From Trichomonas tenax (lineage: Eukaryota > Parabasalia > Trichomonadida > Trichomonadidae): a stretch of DNA of 45,698 nt. Positions 33,618-43,873 of this stretch are shown in pieces. Under the pieces are notes generated by a model that was not told where the DNA came from, searched no databases, and saw only the letters and a list, made by a program, of their open reading frames with translations. Every line of letters begins with the position of its first letter. Within the stretch, counting starts at the first letter, position 1. The stretch lies in contig JALKBU010000357.1 in the NCBI GenBank assembly GCA_023091735.1, positions 1 through 45,698 of the forward strand. The letters run 5' to 3'. Both the position numbers and the translations under genes were made by a program.

Positions 33618-35663
33618 TTATTCAGCGCTAAATATATTCTTCTCGATACCAGAAATAAGTTCCTCTCTACGTGGCATTGGGAATTGATACATATCTATGA
33701 CGTGCTTAGCAACGTTAATCATATTTCGTCCCCAAATCTCGAATAAGTTTCTGAAAACATCCTTCTTTGGTTCTAAGAATTTGATTGGATCTTCATCTTC
33801 CTCTTGAAGAGCAGCGACAACAGCATCTCTAATGATAACACCAGCCTGAACTATGCCTGACTTTCCAGCATCAATCTCGTTAACACCTTCTGGCACAGTA
33901 TATTCAGCAAGCGCTACACAGCCTTGAATGAACTCTGGATCAGTCTTAATATCTTCTGGCATAGTATTCATTAAACTAAGCACATCATCAAGTGGAGCAC
34001 CTGTGATTTCTGCTATCTTGAATACAGCATTCTTCATTCTAGGACGGTGCTCTTCGCTCATCGTTCTCAATATCATTTCCTGAATAAAGCTAAACTTAAC
34101 AAGTCCTTCAACCATATAAGCGCTAAGCTGCATGAAGAAAAGAGTCCACAAACCGGGACTTTCTTCTACACGGACGTTCTCGAGATAGTTGTGATAATAG
34201 TCTTTGATGATATCAACAATCTTGCCGCTGTCCTTGGAAATATTTGATAAACAAGAAGCAGCGTATTGAACGAAATCATTGGCATCCTTGAAGTGACGTG
34301 GAAGCTGGCGAAGAGTGAGTCTGATGATCTGCTCTGGTCTGAACTTCGTGAATTGGATATCCTCTTCATTGAGCCAACTTCTAAATTTATTTTCTAATGT
34401 CATTGCATCATCGACATCGTGTGGATCCTCTTTGCTTTCTTGGCGTCTTGCAGCAAAGTCAATCTTGAGTCCTGATGTTGGAGCAGCCTTTGGATCGAGT
34501 GCTCTGCGATCCCACTTGTTATCACGCAATGTGAAGAGTTCTTCGACGATGAATCTCTTGTATCCGAAGTGTGATGGATGTTCCTTCAAGAATTTGAAGA
34601 AAACTTCGAAGTTTGGACCGACTTTCTTGCCACAAATGTACATACCACAGCGAATGACATCGATGGCGCGCTCACGTGGCTCATTCTTCATGACATTGAG
34701 GAAGAATTGGTACAAAGCATGTTCTGCGCCGAGTCCAGCATTATACAAAGCAGATAACCAAACAGCCATGCACTGGAATGATGCGATTGGGACAGTCTGT
34801 GCTTCACCAATAAGCTTCTCAGCAGCATCATAGCTCATGCTGACAAGAAGTTCACCGAATCCGAGTGTTGCGTTCGCGTAATCGATGGCATATGAGATGA
34901 AATTCGTGAGTTGAAGATTTCTTTCTGGGAATTCAGTGTCCATTGTTGCTCTGTCGAGAAGAAGCTCAATCAATGGTTCTTGACCAATTCCAAGTGCACG
35001 GATGTCTTGAACACTCTTTCCAATGTTTTTAGCATTCAATCGATTTAAGATTCTCTGCGCAGCTGCGCGAAGAGCCTCTGGGGACTTCTCATCATAGAGA
35101 CCGACAGCCTTTGTTGCGGCTGAGCTGATGAAACGATCACCTTCGTGTGTTGCAAGTTTAACTGGCGCTGAAATTGGATTTTTGCGTTGTGGTTTCTTTT
35201 TCTTTGGAATTTGATCCGACTGGTTCTGATGCTGCTTGATGCTCTTCAAATGTAAAAGCATAACAAAGCCCGGTGCCATCAGTTTCGTTGTGTATGATTG
35301 CGGTTTCATTGAAAGCATGTCTTCGATTGTATAAAACCGCTTAACAGGGAACTCAACACTTGGAGATGTCGGAATTTGCTGTGCCAAATCAGATTCTGAC
35401 ACTGATGGCGGAATAAATAAATCAATTCCGTTTTTGGAGAACGAAATAGACTTCTTGACGCTTCTATCGATCGTATATTGTCTTGTTGGCGTGTAGCTCT
35501 TCTGAATATCGAAAGGAGTCAAAGGAGCTTGTTGTGTTTTCTTTCTTGGTTCAACAGTTATCTGATGGACCGGTTTTTCCTCTTTCTGCTTCTTGCCGCC
35601 TGGTTTGGGCTGCTGTTTCTTCGATGAAAACAGCTGTGATGAAGAGCGAGGAACGAAATTCAT
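33618..35663 (-). CDS. eIF4G-like MIF4G-domain protein
   Basis: eIF4G scaffolds the cap-binding complex in translation initiation. The 681-residue protein starts at ATG 35663 (MNFVPRSSSQLFSSKKQQPK). The N-terminal 190 residues are disordered, basic and Pro/Gln-rich, with RRFYTIEDMLSMKP-like sequence (written FYTIEDMLSMKP) that could be an eIF4E-binding segment of the Y-x4-hydrophobic-Leu type. From about residue 200 lies the MIF4G region: AAQRILNRLNAKNIGKSVQD is the family's first helix pair, followed by PERNLQLTNFISYAIDY and helical repeats. The remainder (about 430-681) is further helical sequence that could hold a MA3-like domain. The frame extends to a TTG at 35741 but has no earlier ATG. 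eIF4G or a PAIP1/CBP80-like relative cannot be separated by eye. Confidence 0.7.
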   Translation of the reverse strand: MNFVPRSSSQLFSSKKQQPKPGGKKQKEEKPVHQITVEPRKKTQQAPLTPFDIQKSYTPTRQYTIDRSVKKSISFSKNGIDLFIPPSVSESDLAQQIPTSPSVEFPVKRFYTIEDMLSMKPQSYTTKLMAPGFVMLLHLKSIKQHQNQSDQIPKKKKPQRKNPISAPVKLATHEGDRFISSAATKAVGLYDEKSPEALRAAAQRILNRLNAKNIGKSVQDIRALGIGQEPLIELLLDRATMDTEFPERNLQLTNFISYAIDYANATLGFGELLVSMSYDAAEKLIGEAQTVPIASFQCMAVWLSALYNAGLGAEHALYQFFLNVMKNEPRERAIDVIRCGMYICGKKVGPNFEVFFKFLKEHPSHFGYKRFIVEELFTLRDNKWDRRALDPKAAPTSGLKIDFAARRQESKEDPHDVDDAMTLENKFRSWLNEEDIQFTKFRPEQIIRLTLRQLPRHFKDANDFVQYAASCLSNISKDSGKIVDIIKDYYHNYLENVRVEESPGLWTLFFMQLSAYMVEGLVKFSFIQEMILRTMSEEHRPRMKNAVFKIAEITGAPLDDVLSLMNTMPEDIKTDPEFIQGCVALAEYTVPEGVNEIDAGKSGIVQAGVIIRDAVVAALQEEDEDPIKFLEPKKDVFRNLFEIWGRNMINVAKHVIDMYQFPMPRREELISGIEKNIFSAE

Positions 35664-36174
35664 ATCTTTTTTAAAAAAAGAGTGCAAATCTAACCGTAAA
35701 ATCTTCTCAATCAAAAAATTTTTATTGGAGAGCAAAAACAAGTTTATTGACTTTTAGGTCTTCGTAATCAGATATATCCATCTGTGCAATTTTATGACGA
35801 AGTCCTTTATGCTTTTGATGATATATCTATAAAAAATTGTCGAGTTTTGTGGTGTTTTCTAATTAAGGTTAATATTAGCATCATTTTTATTTTTATTTTT
35901 TGGACTATTTCGGCAATGATACAATCATAATGCTATTTATAGATATCTTCAATTTATAAAATACTACAATTTTTTTTCATGGCGCAATGTCTAAACTACA
36001 TGTAATTACTCAAAATTTAATCCAAGTTAAATCTTATTGATTGTGTTTGATTAAAGCACAAATCTAATGAAAAATTCTAATTCGATTTATTTTTTAGCAT
36101 GCATTTATCTCACGTTTGTTTGGTTGAGGAGAAAAAATGTTTTTTTTTTAAAAAAAAAAAATCATATTCTGTTT

Positions 36175-36190
36175 TTTACATGTCATAAAA
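36175..36190 (-). promoter_or_regulatory. Orphan TTTTATGACATGTAAA element
   Basis: TTTACATGTCATAAAA, matching the upstream element of many genes, lies far from any gene I can see. It may be chance, a remnant, or mark an unrecognised transcript. Confidence 0.3.
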
Positions 36191-37025
36191 AAGTAATTGT
36201 TGCATTATTTGATTCCAAATAGTTTCAGAACCTATGATTAAGAAGACATAACTGCATGTGCTTTATATTAAGCAATTAGATCTCAATTGGGCAATTAAAT
36301 TTTTATACGCAAAGTCGGCGAAACTCGTTTTTTTAACTCACTGGATTAACTTCTTGCTAAGTTATTGAAACTCAATGTACAAAATCCTGTTGTGAATGAT
36401 ATATTAAAGAATTAGCTAACAAAGTATATATTTCATTAAAATATTAGATATATCTTGCATCAAAAACATTGATTTTCCATGATGTGCTTTACTCATTATA
36501 ATATATTATATTCCCATTGTATAGCATTTTTATAACGTAAAATATGTTGTTGTCGATGATAAATAGGTAAATCTAATCACAAATATGTTTTTTTGAAAAA
36601 AAGTATTCCAAGTGTTCACACATAAGCTCTGTGTGTTATTCTCCCAAAAATAATGATGATTCTTTTTTCCTGTGGCTAAATTTGAAAAGTTTATTAAATT
36701 GAGAAGAATAACACATATATTTTCAATAGAAAAAAATAAATAAAAAATCTCAATTTTTTCTAAAATAATTTTGATATGATCTTACCATGATCTACTTCTG
36801 TTCTCATCTTTTCATCACTCATCATTATGCTTCATTAATCAGTGTAATGTTATTTTGATTCATTTTTGATATTTTAGAAATAGTGAATTTACCGTTGCGT
36901 TGACATTTCATAGATTGATATTTTAAAATCATGAATGATAATAATCTTAGCAATAACAAAATGTTTCATATTTTGAAATGAATAGCTTTTAATGAACCAA
37001 GTAATCCCAAGTGAGTGATGTACAA

Positions 37026-37398
37026 ATGGATGAAATCAATATTCATTATTTGTATTCTTTTGATGAGCTGAAAACAGATTTGCAATTATTTTTGAAAAAA
37101 AACTTGAACCGTGGATCTAGCTATGATACAATGCATTTAAATAAGCATTTCAATAAAGAACGTATGACTCTCGAAAGCTGATACGTGAATCTAATTGCTA
37201 TTTTCGGAGTAACAGAACATGACATTTAACATCAGAAGAGATCATTTTGAATATGTGCATATCATAAAAGTGATATCTTCAAATTTTTGAATTCAGATTT
37301 CCATTTTTCATCCAAAACCAAAAAATTAAACATACATTCAGCAGAAACTGTAGAGCATATTACGATGATATTAATGAATGCCGATAATTACAATTTTT
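37026..37398 (+). pseudogene. Possible decayed gene fragment, family unknown
   Basis: From ATG 37026 a frame reads MDEINIHYLYSFDELKTDLQ and continues 51 codons to TGA 37179. The same frame then carries protein-like sequence (IAIFGVTEHD; SAETVEHITMILMNADN) interrupted by a TAA near 37240 and TGAs near 37260 and 37398. Persistent composition in one frame across stops suggests decay, but AT-rich DNA can mimic this. Not assigned. Confidence 0.25.
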
Positions 37399-38227
37399 GA
37401 AGTTACCAAATTTTGACAATTTTAATTTTTAGAAGTATTCAATTTAATTGAATATTATACAAATTTTTCTTCCAACTCATACAAATCTTTCTATGGAGTG
37501 ATTTTATTGCCCACTATATCAAGATATTTATTATTAGTTAGTGTTATACTATCCATAGCATGCACACATCAGATTCACAAGAAAAATAGGAATATTCACA
37601 TATTTATTTCATTTGATTTTAATTTTTGCAAAATGACACTTGCCTTAAAGTTATAACTGATTTACTCAAGGTGTAGAATAAGAATATATTATTAATCTTA
37701 ATGAATCTAAATAAAAATGATTTTTTTCACGTTTTCGATTATTGTACAAATGTGTTTGGATTTAAAAATCGTTAAATACGGACAAGTTTAGATGGAAATT
37801 TAGTATTAATATATTTTTTCCCCAAAAAAATGTCCAAGAAATCAGAAATTGATTCAATGAGAGTTATCAAAATTTAATATCAATCTCAAATATTTACTTC
37901 TAAAATACTGATTTGCCCAGTGAAATGGAATAGTAAAAGTTTCTGACGTTAATAACTGTGGTTTAATGAAATTGAATGGGCTTTTCAAAATAAAGATTGA
38001 ATTACCCTTTTTATATATCTATATCGAAATCTAAATGAATTGTCGAAGGACGTTTTAATCAAATTTTCTATAGATGTAAATATTCAAAAGATGGCATGCA
38101 GAAATAATACTAGATAGATTTAGTTTAACCATTTTTAATTGATACTTTTGTAGTGCTAGCAATAATTGAGAGGACCTTTCAATTATATTATATTAATTCT
38201 TTTTTCTTGTTACACAATTTTAATATA

Positions 38228-39034
38228 ATGACTCAAGTAGAATCTGTTGACACGCATACACGCGTAGAGCTCAAGAGGTTCTTAGCACAAGCAATGATCA
38301 ATTATTCACGGGGAGATTCCGACAGCTTGAAGAGATGTTGTTCGAATTTCACTGATCTCAAGAAAGATTTCGAAAATTTCAGGAACCAGTTTCATGCCAA
38401 GGTGCCCGATGTCAATATATATCATTTTGTTCAATTCCTCGCTATGCATAGACTTGCGAAAAAATTACCACGTGAAGCTGATAGATTTAAGCTGATACTC
38501 AATCTATCGATTCAGCAGCAATGGAATGATGATCTTAAGCAGATATTCACCAATACAATGTTCATAAGCATGAAAGGGAAAGCCCAGCCACTTCATAATT
38601 CGAGTATAACGATCGTAGACGGGTTTAACAATGCGATTGAACTTGCCAAGAAGGGCGCCTCTCCGGATGAAGTAATAAGAGAATTGTCAGCCCTAGAAGA
38701 TAATATTTTAAGTTACGTCACATATTATCATTATCACGATACTATTATTTTCATAACATATGGAAGGAACAAAACGAAGAATGTGATGCTTCATCGCTAC
38801 ATTCTTCGAAATAATATGATATTAATTTTTACTAATGCAAAAACTCCTATAATTGAACGTACTATTGATTCACAGCCTACTGTGATGACGGAAATTGAGT
38901 CTTCTGATACTGAACCACATGTTAATAATGCAGATCAATTAAAGATCAATAACAAGCATGTGCTACCATCACCATTCGATGCTGAGCTTGCTGATGATGA
39001 CTTCCAGCAATATATCATGTCTCTTCTCAACTAA
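38228..39034 (+). CDS. Protein of unknown function (268 aa)
   Basis: Starts at ATG 38228 (MTQVESVDTHTRVELKRFLA). The frame runs back to a GTG at 38153, but the ATG is the better start. Residues about 1-140 are helical and basic (YSRGDSDSLKRCCSNFTDLK, FVQFLAMHRLAKKLPREADR). The middle part has an IELAKKGASPDEVIRELSAL helix. The C-terminal 70 residues are acidic, Ser/Asp-rich and end in DDDFQQYIMSLLN. No membrane span, signal peptide or catalytic motif. Uses more CTC/AAG codons than the surroundings. I do not recognise it. Confidence 0.65.
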   Translation: MTQVESVDTHTRVELKRFLAQAMINYSRGDSDSLKRCCSNFTDLKKDFENFRNQFHAKVPDVNIYHFVQFLAMHRLAKKLPREADRFKLILNLSIQQQWNDDLKQIFTNTMFISMKGKAQPLHNSSITIVDGFNNAIELAKKGASPDEVIRELSALEDNILSYVTYYHYHDTIIFITYGRNKTKNVMLHRYILRNNMILIFTNAKTPIIERTIDSQPTVMTEIESSDTEPHVNNADQLKINNKHVLPSPFDAELADDDFQQYIMSLLN

Positions 39035-39982
39035 TTATATTAATGTTTTTAATATGTTCATTATATTTTGTATATTTGTTTTATCTGGTGATAAATACTA
39101 CCATTTGCTTTCTTATCTCCACTTTTTATCTTTAATCGTCCAATATTTCTAAAAAAATTTAAAATTTGAGGTTATTCTTTGAGTGTACTATTGTGGCTTC
39201 ACATAAAGCACCTATATCCTTTATAACAAGGTACGAAGTCATAAACCTTATTTTTTACAACAGTTATTTTCATTCACTCAAAAGTTATTCCAGAATTAGT
39301 GAATATTAAAAAATAGATCGTTCTGAAACAAGATTGCAAAAGACAACAACACAGAAAAACAATTTCATTCATTAATTAGATCAGATTCCTTTATACTTTA
39401 GATTTTCATGCGATATAAAAATGATATGGAATACATAAAATTTTACCTAAAGACCATTCATAGTCCACAGGTAGCAAAAGTACAACTTATTCATTGATTT
39501 TCTCTATTATTGTCGAATATATTTCAACAATCAATTGAAATTCTTCAATACATACAACAAGAAACCAAATGTATGCATAAGTTCTAAAGGAAAGCATATA
39601 TTTAATGCTAATTCTAGTTATCAGTCGATATATTTCAAAATTAAATTATCATTCATCTCACACAATGAACAATAAGGGTATGAATATATTCATGAAAAGA
39701 AAACGTTTTGTACAGAAAATCAGAGTTAATATGCAAGATTGACGATTCGAATTTAATATTTTGTAAAATATCGATTTGACAAGAAAAATAAGCACTGCAA
39801 AGGTAACAAAGATGTTTCTGCTAATCATAATGTAATTTTGCCAGAAAAAGTAACAATTTACAACGATTATTCAAAATTTTAGCAGAAATTTAATGATTAT
39901 ACACGTATAAGAATATATTTTTGACATCAAAACAAAGCATTTATTTTTTGAAAGTGTTTGTTCGAAATAAATCTAAAACAAA
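39035..39982. other. Gene-free region of about 950 bases
   Basis: AT-rich without a frame longer than about 60 codons that looks coding, and without a recognisable repeat or ACATGT element. Confidence 0.45.
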
Positions 39983-40591
39983 ATGAGTATGGACGATGAT
40001 AGCTCCACGACACAGCTTAAAATCACTGTCATCGGAGAGTACTTTGTTGGCAAGACAAGTGTTATCAACCGCTTTGTCGAAGGAACTTTCGATGAGTCTT
40101 ATTCTGCAACTTTAGGTTTCTCCTTTTTGTCGAAGGAATTGACTTACAAAGGCAACAAATACATTCTCAACATATGGGATACATCAGGATCAGAACGTTA
40201 CAGAGCTGTTGCACCCAATTATTACAGAGGTTCAGATGGCTGTGTGTTAGTTTACGATTTAACGAATCCAAAAAGTCTCGAAAGTTTGTCGTTTTGGTAT
40301 GGAGAGTTCAGATCATTGTCATCTAAGAACGGTGTCGAAGATGTTCCAGCATTATTAATTGGAAATAAATCGGATCTTGAATACTCGAAAGAAATCGTTG
40401 CGCAAGCCGAAGCATTTGCAGAATCTAAGGGAATCGCAAAGAGTTTAGTGACATCTGCAGTAAATGGATCAAATATTGAAGAAACTTTCTTATCAATGGT
40501 TGATCTTTGCAGCAGACATCAGAAGAGTCAATTTGATCGAATCAGTTTGACACTACATCAAAGCAAAAAATCTTCTGGTTGCAGATGTTAA
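39983..40591 (+). CDS. Rab-family small GTPase
   Basis: Rab proteins control vesicle budding, tethering and fusion and would act with SNARE and SM proteins such as the Sec1-like protein here. The 202-residue protein has the P-loop GEYFVGKTS (18-26), an effector segment SYSATLGFSF (39-48), a switch II WDTSGSERYR (65-74), NKSD (128-131) and TSA (about 156-158), and a C-terminal CRC prenylation motif. Switch II is WDTSGSE instead of WDTAGQE, so the catalytic Gln is Ser at residue 70 and the Ala is also Ser. Slow GTP hydrolysis is expected. The effector region with Thr43-Leu-Gly is Rab5-like in order, but the subgroup is not fixed. Confidence 0.92.
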   Translation: MSMDDDSSTTQLKITVIGEYFVGKTSVINRFVEGTFDESYSATLGFSFLSKELTYKGNKYILNIWDTSGSERYRAVAPNYYRGSDGCVLVYDLTNPKSLESLSFWYGEFRSLSSKNGVEDVPALLIGNKSDLEYSKEIVAQAEAFAESKGIAKSLVTSAVNGSNIEETFLSMVDLCSRHQKSQFDRISLTLHQSKKSSGCRC

Positions 40592-40800
40592 TTTTACGAG
40601 TAACTATCTTTATGATTACTTGATGCATACCACTAGGATCTATAATTATTCATCCAAAATAGATGTTGTGCTTTTCAATATATTTCGTTTAATCGAACTT
40701 TCTTTTCTTTGTTATTTAATAAATAGTTGAAACTTTTCTTCTTTCTTGTCAAATGTTACCTTTCATTTTTTAATAAAGAAATAACTGATTCTATCATCGA

Positions 40801-41555
40801 TTAATTACAAGTTTTGTTGATCAAGGTTTTAATTTTGTAACTTTAGACGATAGCACATCTCAGATAGGAACCGGGGCTTCACCGGGGCCAAATGCCCCAA
40901 TAATTGGAGTTTCAATTTCAGGTCATATAGAGGTTCCCAGCACTGCTGCATATAATGGAAATAACTACACTGTTGTTAGAGCTTCTAAATTCTGCTTTTG
41001 AAATTGCAGATTATTAACCAGTGTCACAATTCCAAATACAATAACAGTTATTGAAAGAGACACGCTTTGGGACACATCTATTGAGTATCTCTATATTCCT
41101 TCATCTGTTACAGTTCTCGTAGAAGAATCATTATCGGCAATGACTAAATTGAAAAAAAAATCGAGTTTGCTAAAGATATTAATATCAACATTGGAGCAGC
41201 ATTTCTTTATGATGCCAAATCTTTATCATCAATTATCATTCTGCAGCATGCTGTACTGCCGTACGATAGACTGTTTCAAAATAAAAATCTGAGTACAATA
41301 TACATCTGTGATACTCAACATTATTTGACAGACAACTGTCACATTAATCCAGTTTACTCAACAAATACTATCATTTATGTGAGGGAAAGATATGGAAATG
41401 CATTGTTTTTAGGACACCAAACACATCTGATGCCTAATGAAGCCGATATTTGCAATTTACCTAAAGATTATACTTATTTAAATGAGATCAAATCATACTC
41501 AGAATTAAACATTCTTTTGTTTGGGGTTTTCATGCAAGAAGTCTCTTATTATTAG
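40801..41555 (+). pseudogene. BspA-like leucine-rich repeat pseudogene
   Basis: A frame from about 40801 reads LDDSTSQIGTGASPGPN and GHIEVPSTAAYNGNNYTVVR, then a TGA at 40999, then NCRLLTSVTIPNTITVIERD and IEYLYIPSSVTVLVEESL. These are LRR_5 (BspA/TpLRR) units (NC-x-x-L-x-x-V-x-I-P). A run of nine A at 41152-41160 shifts the frame by two bases. The second part (41161-41555) continues SLSSIIILQHAVLPYD and ends at TAG 41553. No signal or start codon is seen. BspA-like proteins are an expanded surface family in trichomonads; this copy is a relic. Confidence 0.75.
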
Positions 41556-43056
41556 AAGGACTTCGTTGTCAGATTAATGATCTTTTTGGTTTGAATGACT
41601 CAAATATGCTGAAAAAATTTCTCTAATGAAAACAAAAGATTTATTGTTTTCAAACATTTAAGAGGGACAAAATAAAAACCGAATAATGACTTGGATTTTA
41701 TAATTATTACATAATGAATGCTGATTGAACAAATCGTTAAAATAGACATTTTCAATTTTTTTCATTCATTTTTGAAAAACATTAGATTAAGGAGTATTAC
41801 ATAGTGAAAATGTTCCACATTATGAAAATATTTAACTTCAAATACATCCAATGAATTACATTAAAGTTTTTACTAAGTTCTGATATGATAATTTATTTAT
41901 ATATTGCTTTAGTAGTTATAATTAAGCAGATGATTCCTTGTATGATAATAATAACAATGAGAGAATTAAATTTACATGAATAAGCGTAATCATCATTATT
42001 TTGTTAAAATCATCAGTAAAATTTCAACGTTTTTTTGGATTTGATTGATGTTTTGTGTATGGAGGTGCTAGAATTCGCCTGTATTTTGCGATTCTGCACT
42101 CAAATATGAGAAATTATTGTTTTTCGTGATTGAAGAATTTTGGACCTAAAATTGTTAACGGTATGATAATATTTTTATTACAGAAGTGGATAGTGTATAC
42201 AATTTATTTGGAGAACTTGAAGTCAAAATTAATGATCATCGTATGAATTTGTGAGATATGAAGAAATTACGTAATTTATGAGCTGATTTTTTGAAGTTTA
42301 TTGGTACTCATGTATTGCATGGTATGCGTTAATTCATGCGGAAAAGCCTCTGCTAGCAGTTTACATATGAGTTTGGGGTAAACTGCGTTGAACCATCCAT
42401 TAAAGAATGAATCTGACAATATGACATGTAAACACCAGAAAAGGCAGGGGGAGTGGCTAAAGTATTGTGAAACTAAATAAACTAAAAAGACGTTAAAGTT
42501 TCTGAGGTTTACGTAATCCTCCGGCACCCTTAAGATTTCGATATAAATTATAGGAAAATTGTTTATTTTATATATATTAGGGAAATTATGATTATGGATA
42601 CTCTCAGATTGCTGATTTTTAGGGGTTAGCCTAATTTTGGACTCCCATGATAAATCACAATCTGTATACTACTATGTTATCTCAGCGGATTCCAGCGTCG
42701 TGGTCATAGTCGCAGCGTTACCTGAAGGTGGCAGGCTGATTGCTTTTGAATTCAAATTTATCGTCAAAATAATTAAATTGAATAGAAAATGATCGTCTCT
42801 GACTATTTTGTCTGTTTCCAATTCGCTGTTAAATCCGCCTCGAGATATTGTTCTCCGCACCGTTTTTGGAATAATAACCAGGCAGCGATCACGATAAAAA
42901 AACGAAAATTTGTTCGGACAACTTGGCCTTTTTTACGGATTTGGAAATGGTTTGTATGGGAGTGCATAAAAATATCAAGAAATGAACTGACGGAAAGTTT
43001 GATAAACTGAGGATTTTGTGTGTCTTTTTTTGAGTTCATTTTTTTAATTGGGGGGA
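41556..43056. other. Gene-poor, repeat-like region of about 1.5 kb
   Basis: No complete gene. Positions 42653-42676 repeat 290-313 exactly, next to a GC-richer patch at 42677-42745 with a coding-like plus-strand frame (SADSSVVVIVAALPEGG). A minus-strand frame at 42276-42527 (about 83 codons from a start) is Cys/Phe/Trp-rich but matches no family I know. An ACATGT element occurs at 42419-42432. Likely old dispersed-repeat DNA. Confidence 0.45.
42653..42676 (+). repeat. 24 bp copy of a sequence near the left end
   Basis: AATCACAATCTGTATACTAC followed by TATG, identical to 290-313 and in the same orientation. Flanking sequence is not alignable by eye beyond a few bases. Confidence 0.7.
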
Positions 43057-43629
43057 ATGAAGTTCATCAGCCTTTTGCTGTATTCACCTGGATGGAGGGT
43101 GAAGAAGATCAAGGTCCCAAATGTAGCCAAGATTTCGTCTTTAGACGCATTTTTTCCAAATACAAGTGTAAATTTCGTTTATAAAGGAATCGTAATTTCG
43201 AAAGATATGACGTTTGACTTCTACAATGTCGCTGACGATGATTGTTTCATCACAGTTCCCGAAATTATCCCTAAGGAGAAAATAAATGACAGGATTTTTT
43301 CTTTATCAAACGCTCCTTCTTTGAAGTTTATAGCAAATATTTCGATTGCTCGGGAGTCAACGAAGAAAAATGATTTGTTTTTGAGTAATATTGATTTACG
43401 CCCGAGAAAATTCCGTCACGTTGTTAAATATATGCAACACAGATCCAATTATGATGATCTAAAGCCAAAAATAGACGTTATTCCTCCAGAAAATGCCAAG
43501 GTTATATCATCATCTCCACTTCCATGTTTTTGGGGAACAAATCCCACCAACACCAAGCAGCTTACACACCAAGACTCTGGAATTGTTGTCGATGAAAACG
43601 ATATCTCCAATAACGAGAAAGTCATATAG
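43057..43629 (+). CDS. Ubiquitin-like fold protein of a trichomonad family (190 aa)
   Basis: Starts at ATG 43057 (MKFISLLLYSPGWRVKKIKV); the frame extends a little upstream through a TTG at 43048, which is not needed. Residues about 1-75 follow a ubiquitin-like beta-grasp pattern: short strands, VPNVAKISSLDAFFPNTSVN, then the YKGIVISKDMTFDFYNVADD segment, which corresponds to the FKGKvL-x-D-x-x-L-x-x-Y-x-I-x-D-G-D end of ubiquitin-like domains, and CFITVPE. The C-terminal 110 residues are low complexity with an IPPENAKVISSSPLPCFWGT segment. No Gly-Gly tail for conjugation is present, so it is a ubiquitin-like domain, not a modifier. Function unknown. Confidence 0.65.
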   Translation: MKFISLLLYSPGWRVKKIKVPNVAKISSLDAFFPNTSVNFVYKGIVISKDMTFDFYNVADDDCFITVPEIIPKEKINDRIFSLSNAPSLKFIANISIARESTKKNDLFLSNIDLRPRKFRHVVKYMQHRSNYDDLKPKIDVIPPENAKVISSSPLPCFWGTNPTNTKQLTHQDSGIVVDENDISNNEKVI

Positions 43630-43873
43630 TTGTTTATTTCATATTTAAGAATTTACCATGTAATGTATTTCATCCTTAAATCCTTATTTGTTTGATTTTG
43701 CAAAATGTTTTGTCGAATATTTTATATTTGTCCACTGTTATTCCATTCATTATCACACCAGGCCATGGCAATACTCCTGGTATTTACAAAGTTTAGATCA
43801 AGATTGAACATTCAATGTCATTCAATTGAGATTATTCGAAAAATAGATCGGATATAGCACACAAACAAACATT
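43630..43873. other. Spacer between convergent genes
   Basis: No gene. Contains ACCAGG-CCATGGCAATACT-CCTGGT at about 43758-43782, a 6 bp stem hairpin. AAAATGTTTGTTTGTGT read on the minus strand at 43858-43874 follows the stop of the coiled-coil gene and resembles the 3' element at 13911. Confidence 0.35.

Larger units (their letters stand above)
35664..38227. other. Long gene-poor region (about 2.56 kb)
   Basis: The longest gene-free stretch here. It has no complete gene. It holds an ACATGT element at 36175-36190 with no gene beside it, a T/A palindromic tract near 36138-36163, and a short decayed-looking frame at 37026-37398 (listed separately). The rest is AT-rich without repeats I can define. 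Confidence 0.5.

Noticed and set aside
42276..43039. Three overlapping 60-83 codon frames on both strands as genes
   Set aside because: They overlap each other on opposite strands, lack clear starts or upstream elements, and match no family that I know.
43758..43782. ACCAGG...CCTGGT hairpin as a transcription terminator
   Set aside because: A six-base stem with a long loop is weak, and hairpin terminators are not expected for RNA polymerase II genes.
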